5,863 nt of DNA from Flavobacterium sp. (GTDB taxonomy: Bacteria > Bacteroidota > Bacteroidia > Flavobacteriales > Flavobacteriaceae). Of the stretch, positions 1 through 5,683 are shown in pieces. The position numbers and the translations under genes are program-made. The stretch lies in the NCBI GenBank assembly GCA_023253295.1, contig JALRGZ010000062.1, positions 1-5,863 of the forward strand, given 5' to 3'. Each line of letters starts with the position of its first letter. The stretch's first letter is position 1. The notes beneath the pieces were generated by a model. It made no database searches. It was given only the letters and a program-made list of their open reading frames with translations, and was not told the DNA's origin.

Positions 1-820
1 TGTCAAAAAAACGGTTTCCATAAACCAATCCTGCTGTATAAGAGGTTTTTTCACGAATAGGCAAATAACCTCCTGCCACAGTAGCCGAAATTCTTTCTCT
101 GTTAGGAGTAGCTCTTGTTACCAGATTCACAGAACCTCCAATAGCATCTGCATCCATATCAGGCGTCAAAGTTTTATTGACTTCTATAGTCGAAATCATA
201 TCAGATGGAATTAAATCCATTTGTACGTTTCTGTTATCTCCCTCAGCCGATGGAATTCGGTCTCCATTTAAAGTAACTGAATTTAAAGAAGGTGCTAATC
301 CTCTGATGATAATATTTCTTGCTTCTCCCTGATCGTTTTGCATTGTAATACCAGGTACTCTTTTTAAAGCGTCTCCAATATTAGCATCCGGGAAACGTCC
401 CACCTGATCTGCCGAAATGATATTCCCTATATTTCTGTTGGTTTTTTGTTGATTCAACGCTTTAGCTTGTCCTTTTAACACATCACCAACAATCACTTCG
501 TTTAATTCGGTTCCGGATGTTTTAAGATTAAAATTAACTACTGCATTTTTCGCAGCTACAACAGTTACATTATCAGTTGCAGGACTGTATCCTATATAAC
601 GAATTTCTATTTGGTAAGATCCCGGAGTAACATTCAAAAATTCATATCTACCATTACTATCTGAAATGGTATATTTATTTTGTCCCGTAATTTGAACCAT
701 CGCACCCGGCAAAGGAAACTTGTCAGCTTGATCTAAAATTTTTCCTGAAATTACTCCTTTCTGGGCATAACCCATTAAGGTTATTAAAAATAGAAATACT
801 ACTAAATAATTTTTTTTCAT
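1..820 (-). CDS. TonB-dependent outer-membrane receptor, N-terminal part (cut by window edge)
   Basis: The reading frame starts at an ATG (820-818) and stays open for 273 codons to the window edge, so the beta-barrel is missing. Residues 1-20 form a signal peptide: MKKN, a hydrophobic core, then GYAQ. Residues 22-102 resemble a carboxypeptidase-regulatory-like domain (GVISGKILD, SDSNGRYEF, PGSYQIEIRYIGY). LNEVIV at 106-111 sits where a TonB-box-like segment occurs in Bacteroidota receptors. Residues 120-236 are a plug domain with GRFPDANIGDALKRVPGI, IIRGL, VTLNGDRIPS, LIPSDMISTIEV and LTPDMDADAIGGSVNLVTR. These are hallmarks of the TonB-Xanth-Caul type rather than the SusC type, and no SusD gene is visible. 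Such receptors import ligands such as glycan fragments or iron complexes across the outer membrane using TonB energy. The ligand cannot be read from this fragment. The gene is separated from its upstream neighbour by a terminator, so it is probably transcribed alone. Confidence 0.93.
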   Translation of the reverse strand, partial: MKKNYLVVFLFLITLMGYAQKGVISGKILDQADKFPLPGAMVQITGQNKYTISDSNGRYEFLNVTPGSYQIEIRYIGYSPATDNVTVVAAKNAVVNFNLKTSGTELNEVIVGDVLKGQAKALNQQKTNRNIGNIISADQVGRFPDANIGDALKRVPGITMQNDQGEARNIIIRGLAPSLNSVTLNGDRIPSAEGDNRNVQMDLIPSDMISTIEVNKTLTPDMDADAIGGSVNLVTRATPNRERISATVAGGYLPIREKTSYTAGLVYGNRFFD

Positions 821-842
821 CGTTTTTTATTTTTTTACGATG

Positions 843-850
843 CAAAACTA
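843..850 (-). promoter_or_regulatory. Candidate -7 box for the TonB-dependent receptor gene
   Basis: On the minus strand this reads TAGTTTTG, a full match to the Bacteroidota -7 consensus TAnnTTTG. It lies 22 nt upstream of the receptor ATG, which would give a leader of roughly 15 nt. A -33 TTG at the expected spacing (about 17-23 nt) is not evident. The nearest TTG is 28 nt upstream, at 881-879, so the match is incomplete. The region around it (821-967) is extremely AT-rich and holds no gene. Confidence 0.4.
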
Positions 851-878
851 AATAGCCTATATTATTATATCCCGAAAC

Positions 879-886
879 CAAAATTA
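879..886 (-). promoter_or_regulatory. Second candidate -7 box upstream of the receptor gene
   Basis: The minus strand reads TAATTTTG, another full TAnnTTTG match, 58 nt upstream of the receptor ATG. It would give a leader of about 50 nt. No TTG lies 17-23 nt further upstream. In DNA this AT-rich a chance match is quite possible, so this is an alternative to the box at 843-850 rather than a firm second promoter. Confidence 0.25.
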
Positions 887-967
887 AGATAAGGTTACTT
901 TTTATCTAAAAAAACTTACTTATTAATATAAAATTAATATTAGAAAAACATTAGTTTATAAATAAAT

Positions 968-998
968 AAAGCCTCAGAGAATAACTCCCTAAGGCTTT
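968..998 (-). terminator. Intrinsic terminator of the PH/SHOCT gene
   Basis: The hairpin begins 26 nt after the stop codon at 1025-1027. In the minus-strand RNA the arms AAAGCCUUAGGGAG and UUCUCUGAGGCUUU pair along 14 positions with three G-U wobbles around a UAU loop. The RNA then continues AUUUAUUUAU. Read as plus-strand RNA, two of the wobbles become C-A mismatches, so the continuous stem forms only in the minus direction. This matches the gene orientation. It also insulates the receptor gene from upstream transcription. Confidence 0.8.
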
Positions 999-1024
999 GA
1001 CTGTTATCTGATAACTACGAAGTT

Positions 1025-1705
1025 TTACATCAAACTCAAAATCTCTTTTTTAAGAGCATCGTATTCTCCCTGAAGAATCAATCCGTTATCCAATAATTTT
1101 TTATAATTCTGTAGTTTGGCAAAAAGCTCGTCTTGTGTCAGTTCACTTGTTGGCTTTTCTACTGAAGCAATATTGTTTTCTTGAACAGGCTCAGCATGAT
1201 TCGAAACTGCTGGCATAATCTCAGCATAATTGGTCACCTCTTCGGTTTCCATTTCTTCTATTTCTTCCACCGCGACTTCAGGCACAACCGGAGCACTTTG
1301 TTCTGCCCCGTGTTTTAAAATATCCAATTGTTCTTTGGCATAGGTATAAATCTTTCTTGCCTGAATTTTTGGAATATAATCAATGGAAACCGTCAGATCG
1401 GTTTTTGTCGAAAATGAAAACTCGGAACCCAGAATATTTTCTTTAACAAAAGTACCTTCTATCTGATCCCAGGTATAATCGGTAAAATCCATAGACAAAC
1501 CCAGATTCTTAGGTTGACAGATAATGATTCTTTTATTGGTCAAAACAATACTATCGGGAAAAACAGTAATAGCCAGTTTTTTTTGAACGGCTATATATCC
1601 TATTTCTTCATTCTTCATTAATAAATCATTGAGCTTAGAAGTGATTTTTTCTATCGCTTTAGGATCTTGTTCTTCGTTTAAAAATTTTTTGATTTGATCT
1701 TTCAT
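1025..1705 (-). CDS. PH-like domain and SHOCT domain protein, function unknown
   Basis: This is a 226-residue soluble protein with no signal peptide or membrane segment. Residues 1-30 are a charged helix. Residues 31-128 look like a bacterial PH domain: beta-rich, with GYIAVQKKLAITVFPDSIVLTNKRIIICQP followed in order by YTWDQIEGTFVKE, FSFSTKTDLTVSIDYIPK and a closing helix ARKIYTYAKEQL. Residues 133-188 are a low-complexity linker rich in E, P and V. Residues 189-225 match a SHOCT domain (QDELFAKLQNYKKLLDNGLI, then GEYDALKKEIL), a short helical module common at the C-terminus of bacterial PH-like and envelope-associated proteins, often thought to mediate oligomerisation. Family-level knowledge gives no enzymatic role. 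The gene stands alone between two terminators on its own strand and has no visible Shine-Dalgarno sequence, as is usual in Bacteroidota. The domain calls are from recognition of the pattern, with SHOCT the more certain. Confidence 0.9.
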   Translation of the reverse strand: MKDQIKKFLNEEQDPKAIEKITSKLNDLLMKNEEIGYIAVQKKLAITVFPDSIVLTNKRIIICQPKNLGLSMDFTDYTWDQIEGTFVKENILGSEFSFSTKTDLTVSIDYIPKIQARKIYTYAKEQLDILKHGAEQSAPVVPEVAVEEIEEMETEEVTNYAEIMPAVSNHAEPVQENNIASVEKPTSELTQDELFAKLQNYKKLLDNGLILQGEYDALKKEILSLM

Positions 1706-1824
1706 CTTAAATGGGATTTATTTTTTCAAATTGGTTTTATAGTCATTTTTCAATACATAAAAATAAAGTCTAATTTCTTAAATAGGAGTTAATTATTCAA
1801 ACTTTAGCTTATATTTATTTCTGC

Positions 1825-1858
1825 CAAATATATCACTAAAAAGCCTTAGCTGTTTCAA
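1825..1858 (-). promoter_or_regulatory. Candidate promoter of the PH/SHOCT gene, overlapping the operon terminator
   Basis: The minus strand carries TTG (1858-1856), a 23-nt spacer and TATATTTG (1832-1825), fitting the flavobacterial pattern TTG-N17-23-TAnnTTTG at its upper spacing limit. It would give a leader of about 110 nt. The -33 element lies in the loop of the preceding operon's terminator hairpin. A weaker alternative nearer the gene is CCAATTTG at 1734-1727 with TTG 16 nt upstream. Nothing else is recognisable in 1706-1837. Confidence 0.35.
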
Positions 1859-1878
1859 ATAAACAACTAAGGCTTTTT
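1838..1878 (-). terminator. Intrinsic terminator of the sugar-acid operon
   Basis: This hairpin starts 20 nt after the symporter stop codon. In minus-strand RNA the arms AAAAAGCCUUAGUUGUUU and AAACAGCUAAGGCUUUUU pair along 18 positions, including one G-U pair (1850 with 1866), around the loop AUUUG. The 3' arm ends in five U residues, followed by AGUGAUAUAUUU. In plus-strand RNA the wobble becomes a C-A mismatch. It marks the end of the transcript that carries the aldolase-like, dehydrogenase, kinase and symporter genes. Confidence 0.87.
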
Positions 1879-1898
1879 AACTACAATGTATCCTATTT

Positions 1899-3470
1899 TT
1901 AGATTAATCCTTTTTTCTTTTTTTCTAAATAACCGTAGTAAGTAAGATTATTTGGAATCTCAACTTTTGGAAAAAAATAACTAGCACCCCAACCTACAAA
2001 GAATAAAACAAAATGACTGTAAACACCTAACATGTATTTGTGTTGGGTAAAATTATAAGCTCCCAAATCCAAAATTAAATGTTTATTATCTCCCGAACCA
2101 GTTGTTGAAGAAGTCAACAAAGCATAAGCAGTGAATAACACACAGGCAACTATACCTACATTCAAACCTTGTCTATTAGCTCTGTTTACAAAAAGCCCTA
2201 ACAAAAGCATCCCTGCAATTCCTCCAGAAAAAATAGCATACAACATAAAAACAGTTGACAAAATACCTTCATTCTCTCCAGAATATACATAAACTGTTGC
2301 TACCATAATGGCTGCTAATCCTGCCAGAATCACTAATATTTTCCCCATTCGGAGTTGTTGCATCCCAGAACTATTCGGCTTAAGTCTTTTATAATAATCA
2401 TCTACTCCTACAGCGGCTAAACAATTCAAATCGGCATCCAGACTCGAAATCGCTGCTGCTATCAATGCTGATAAAATTAAACCTACTAAACCAGGTGGCA
2501 ACTGAGTAGTAATAAAATAAGGAAAAACAGCATCAGATTTTATCCCTTCAGGTAAACCTAGCTGAGGATTTAAAGCATAGAAAGAAAACAAAGCCGTCCC
2601 TATAAACATAAATACCGTCCATACAGGCACTGTAATCGCAATTCCCATTATAGAAGCTCTAATAGCATCTTTATCGGTTTTAGCAGTAAGATAACGTTGT
2701 ACAATGGTTTGATCGGCACCATATTTTTGAATAGCATAAAAAATACCATTGATAACCATAACCCAAAAAGTTAAATTGACAAAGTCAAAATCATAAGGTC
2801 CAAAACCTATTTTATCATGATCTACTGCGTAATTCACAATACTTCCAAGTCCACCATCTGTTTTAAAAACAATTACTGCTATTGCCAGAATACCGCCCAG
2901 AATCAGTAAAAAACCTTGGATGACATCCAGCCAAATTACGGCCTCCATTCCACCAAAAAGTGTAATAAAAATAATAGCAAAACCTATCACCCAAATAATC
3001 AATAAGGAATCTACTCCCGTCATGGAAGACAAGGCTAAAGCCAAAAGAAACAAGACAGAACCCATTTTAGAAAAATGGGCAAAAATAAACCCTATAGAAC
3101 CATAGACTCTGGCTAAGTAACCAAATCTTTTTTCGAAATATTCATATGCACTTAAACCAATTACATTTCGATACAAAGGCACTATAAAACGAATAGAAAA
3201 AACAAGTACTAACGGAACCATAAACCCCTGAACAAGAAGAATCCAATTAGACTTAAAGCCTTCACCCGGATAAGCTAAAAAGGTAACACTACTGATTAAG
3301 GTTGCAAAAATGGACATCCCAATGGCCCAGGCAGGAACACTTCCCCCTGCAGCAAAATATTGTTCGGTATTAGTATTCTTTTTTGAAAACTTAACACCCA
3401 CCCAAAAAGTAAGTATCAATGATAAAATAATAATCAAATAATCAACAAAATGCAATGAAGCTTGATTCAT
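1899..3470 (-). CDS. Sodium:solute symporter (SSS/SLC5 family), probable sugar-acid importer
   Basis: This 523-residue inner-membrane protein has about 13 hydrophobic segments, the usual layout and length for the SSS family. Family signatures are visible: the broken first core helix SVPAWAIGMSIFATLISSVTF (44-64); FGGMEAVIWLDVIQ (172-185), the counterpart of the family's GG..AVI.TD..Q motif; QRYLTAKTDKDAIRAS (258-273); and LILSALIAAAISSLDADLN (331-349). Ser342-Ser343 correspond to the serines that form the Na2 sodium site in vSGLT. The C-terminus ends in a lysine-rich cytoplasmic tail (EKKKKGLI). It probably couples inward sodium flow to uptake of a small organic solute. The substrate is inferred from context only: the gene begins 11 nt after the four-carbon acid sugar kinase gene and is last in the operon, so a sugar acid is likely. 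Sialic-acid and hexose carriers belong to the same family and cannot be excluded from sequence reading alone. Confidence 0.93.
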   Translation of the reverse strand: MNQASLHFVDYLIIILSLILTFWVGVKFSKKNTNTEQYFAAGGSVPAWAIGMSIFATLISSVTFLAYPGEGFKSNWILLVQGFMVPLVLVFSIRFIVPLYRNVIGLSAYEYFEKRFGYLARVYGSIGFIFAHFSKMGSVLFLLALALSSMTGVDSLLIIWVIGFAIIFITLFGGMEAVIWLDVIQGFLLILGGILAIAVIVFKTDGGLGSIVNYAVDHDKIGFGPYDFDFVNLTFWVMVINGIFYAIQKYGADQTIVQRYLTAKTDKDAIRASIMGIAITVPVWTVFMFIGTALFSFYALNPQLGLPEGIKSDAVFPYFITTQLPPGLVGLILSALIAAAISSLDADLNCLAAVGVDDYYKRLKPNSSGMQQLRMGKILVILAGLAAIMVATVYVYSGENEGILSTVFMLYAIFSGGIAGMLLLGLFVNRANRQGLNVGIVACVLFTAYALLTSSTTGSGDNKHLILDLGAYNFTQHKYMLGVYSHFVLFFVGWGASYFFPKVEIPNNLTYYGYLEKKKKGLI

Positions 3471-3481
3471 AATTTAAGAGA

Positions 3482-4633
3482 TTAAAATTTCCAGACAGAT
3501 TCAGTCCACTGATAACTTCCTGGTTTTAGGGTTAAATGCATATTTTTCACTTGGTCAATTCTCATTCTGATTACCCCTTGCGCCAATTCCTGTTCCGGGT
3601 AAAATTTTTTATATGCTAAATGCTCAATTATAGCATAAGCTGTTGCTCCTCCTTCTATCAATAATTCGTCCAAACTTACCTTTTCAAGTACTTTTTTTAC
3701 CACAACAGCAAATATTTCTTTTATACGGCAAGGAATATTACTGACTCCTTCGCATTCTAATGTATCAATAGCTATAATTAACTTATCTTCTTTTTCTATA
3801 GTATGAACAATCGCTTCTACCCAATCATTAATATCTTTTTCATAATTTTCATTACAAAAAATTTTCTTAGGCATATACAATACACTTCCTCTTGTTTCTT
3901 TTACTTTTCGAACTACATCTCTGCTTGGCAAATGATTACTTCCGCATACGTACAGTGCTTTTTTACCAAATTCTAATTTTTCGGAAATGTTCTTTTTTTC
4001 TTTTTTTAATTTACTCAAAATGGCATTAAAAAAACTGGCTCCTCCTGCAGGCAACATACTGTCATCAATCAAACCTGCCCACCCCATTAAATCTTCATTA
4101 GTGGGTGTATTACCAATAATAAACCCTTTCTGAGGTATTTTTTGCCCTAAAGAAATAGAAAATGACTGATCTCTATATGCAGCTCCAATCATGTCCAAAA
4201 CATTAGAAGTCGTTCCTTTATCAAAATCATCTCCAAAAAAATCAGATTCCATCAAAGGAATTTTATTAATGTAATAAACACCATCAACAATAGTGCGGTT
4301 CATTGCCGGGTTAGCAGGAACTAACAACACTTTTTCCTTCCCTGAGACAGCCAATTGAACGTCCAACTCATCTCCTATTTTACCACGTAATAAAGAATCT
4401 GTTTTTTTATAAATAAATTCGGGCTGTAATTTAAGTAATTCTTCTGTTACTTCTTTGATTTGTTTTTGGGCATCAATTTTAGACAAAGACCTCGTATTTG
4501 TTGCAATCACCAAAACATCACAGTTGTAATTTTTATTTACGCTGGTATCAAGAGTAACACTGTACCCGTTACGAAGCGCAATTCCGCCAATTTCGGCAGC
4601 ACCTGTAAAATCATCTGAAATAACCGCTATCAT
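3482..4633 (-). CDS. Four-carbon acid sugar kinase family protein (DUF1537; DtnK/OtnK-like)
   Basis: This 383-residue cytoplasmic kinase probably phosphorylates the 4-hydroxyl of a tetronate-like acid using ATP. The N-terminal substrate-binding domain shows VISDDFTGAAEIGG (4-17), TNTRSLS (45-51), YKKTDSLLRGKIGDEL (75-90) and VPANPAMNRTIVDGVYYIN (105-123), all classic family blocks. The C-terminal nucleotide-binding domain shows LYVCGSNHLPSRDVV (227-241), IEGGATAYAIIEHL (326-339) and LTLKPGSYQW (367-376). In characterised members the second block usually reads GGDT or GGET, so Ala329 is a departure. The start is set at 4633 because MIAVISDDFTG matches the family N-terminus and lies 4 nt after the dehydrogenase stop codon. 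A longer frame from 4729 would add 32 residues inside that gene, without similarity to the family. AGGAAG abuts the ATG too closely to be a good ribosome site, so translational coupling is likely. The exact substrate (D-threonate, D-erythronate or another acid) is undetermined. Confidence 0.9.
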   Translation of the reverse strand: MIAVISDDFTGAAEIGGIALRNGYSVTLDTSVNKNYNCDVLVIATNTRSLSKIDAQKQIKEVTEELLKLQPEFIYKKTDSLLRGKIGDELDVQLAVSGKEKVLLVPANPAMNRTIVDGVYYINKIPLMESDFFGDDFDKGTTSNVLDMIGAAYRDQSFSISLGQKIPQKGFIIGNTPTNEDLMGWAGLIDDSMLPAGGASFFNAILSKLKKEKKNISEKLEFGKKALYVCGSNHLPSRDVVRKVKETRGSVLYMPKKIFCNENYEKDINDWVEAIVHTIEKEDKLIIAIDTLECEGVSNIPCRIKEIFAVVVKKVLEKVSLDELLIEGGATAYAIIEHLAYKKFYPEQELAQGVIRMRIDQVKNMHLTLKPGSYQWTESVWKF

Positions 4634-4637
4634 CTTC

Positions 4638-5681
4638 CTATCGATTGTCTTGTTTATTCTTATGTAATCTTGCCGCATATTCAATTGCAAGAACCATAGC
4701 ATCCGGACTTGCAATTCCTCTTCCTGCAATTTCCATTGCCGTACCGTGATCTACTGAAGTTCTGATAATTGGCAAACCTAAAGTGATATTCACTCCCCTT
4801 ACACTTTTCATTTGACCTTTAGACTGATCCCAATTGAATCCTACCGTTTTGAATGGAATATGTCCCTGATCGTGATACATGGCCACACAACCATCATAAA
4901 CTCCTCCAATTGCTTTTGGAAATAAAGTATCAGCCGGAATAGGTCCTGAAACATTATAACCTTGTGCTAAAGCTTCATTGATTGCAGGCAAAATTTCCTG
5001 TTCTTCTTCCCAACCAAAAAGCCCTCCGTCACTCGCATGTGGGTTCAATCCGGCAACACCAATCTTAGGATTAGCAACTCCTAACTTTTTACAAGCATCA
5101 TCAATTAGGTAAATAGTATCCAGAATTCTTTCTTTTTTAACCAAATCGCAAGCTTGACGTAAAGAAACATGAGTAGAAACGTGAATTACTCTTAAGTTTT
5201 CTTCCACCAATAACATTCCGTATTTTTTGGTATTGGTATAATGCGCATAAATTTCAGTATGCCCTGCAAAAACGTGACCCGCTTTTTGAATCGATTCTTT
5301 GTTGATTGGTCCGGTTACGGTTCCGTCAATTTCCCCGGCTAAAGCCAATTCGATATTTTTAACTACCGTTTTAAAGGCAACATCTCCTGCCTCAGCAGTG
5401 ATTTCTCCCATTTTCAAATCGGCGATATTCATATAATTCAAATCAAAAACGTCTGCTGTACCTTTTTCAAATTTGGCATCCTCAATTTTTGAAATACGAT
5501 TTACTTTTAAGTCTAAACCACAAAAAGCGATAGCCTTCTCAAAAACATCAGCTTCTCCCACTAAAATTGGATTACATACTTCATATACTTTAGGATTTAA
5601 TAAAGCTTTTACAGCTACCTCAGGTCCTATACTGGCAGGATCACCCATAGTAATCCCTAATATTGGCTTTCTATTCTCCAT
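4638..5681 (-). CDS. pdxA: PdxA-family dehydrogenase, PdxA2 type (4-phospho-tetronate 3-dehydrogenase candidate)
   Basis: This 347-residue cytoplasmic enzyme is full length for the PdxA family, which uses NAD(P) and a divalent metal to oxidise a phosphorylated hydroxy acid that then decarboxylates. Visible motifs are ITMGDPASIGPE (10-21), TGPINKES (123-130), AGHTEIYA (139-146), HVSLRQA (171-177), GLNPHASDGGLFGWEEE (211-227), MYHDQGHIPFK (268-278) and GVNITLGLPIIRTSVDHGTA (296-315). His171, His215 and His270 are the expected metal ligands. HDQGHIP instead of the biosynthetic HDQGLP, about ten extra residues (282-294), and the kinase next door all point to PdxA2, which converts 4-phospho-D-threonate or 4-phospho-D-erythronate to dihydroxyacetone phosphate and CO2. 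Vitamin B6 synthesis as 4-hydroxythreonine-4-phosphate dehydrogenase is the less likely alternative. The ATG overlaps the upstream stop by 1 nt, and its own stop lies 4 nt before the kinase start. Confidence 0.92.
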   Translation of the reverse strand: MENRKPILGITMGDPASIGPEVAVKALLNPKVYEVCNPILVGEADVFEKAIAFCGLDLKVNRISKIEDAKFEKGTADVFDLNYMNIADLKMGEITAEAGDVAFKTVVKNIELALAGEIDGTVTGPINKESIQKAGHVFAGHTEIYAHYTNTKKYGMLLVEENLRVIHVSTHVSLRQACDLVKKERILDTIYLIDDACKKLGVANPKIGVAGLNPHASDGGLFGWEEEQEILPAINEALAQGYNVSGPIPADTLFPKAIGGVYDGCVAMYHDQGHIPFKTVGFNWDQSKGQMKSVRGVNITLGLPIIRTSVDHGTAMEIAGRGIASPDAMVLAIEYAARLHKNKQDNR

Positions 5682-5683
5682 TA
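5679..5683 (-). promoter_or_regulatory. TAATG stop-start junction (translational coupling site)
   Basis: The aldolase-like gene's TAA (5683-5681) shares its last base with the ATG (5681-5679) of the PdxA-family gene. No Shine-Dalgarno sequence precedes this ATG, so re-initiation by ribosomes finishing the upstream gene is the likely way it is translated. The junction shows that the two genes share one transcript. Confidence 0.7.

Noticed and set aside
851..967. AT-rich stretch upstream of the receptor gene as a small RNA, riboswitch or hidden small gene
   Set aside because: I found no stable hairpin apart from the terminator at 968-998, no conserved aptamer-like motif and no plausible short reading frame. 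Apart from the TAnnTTTG box at 879-886, the composition alone explains its appearance.
2920..3105. Plus-strand 61-codon open frame
   Set aside because: It lies wholly inside the symporter gene on the opposite strand, and the product has no recognisable domain. The minus-strand frame has clear family motifs here, so this is a shadow.
3991..4007. Possible slippery site or frameshift at two runs of seven T in the kinase gene
   Set aside because: In the mRNA these are A7-G-A7, encoding a lysine-rich helix (KKEKKN). Family motifs before and after are in the same frame, so there is no sign of a frameshift.
4634..4729. A 32-residue N-terminal extension of the kinase from an upstream ATG at 4729
   Set aside because: The extra residues lie inside the PdxA-family coding sequence and do not resemble the family, whose N-terminus begins at MIAVISDDFTG. 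The ATG at 4633 gives the usual 4-nt operon spacing.
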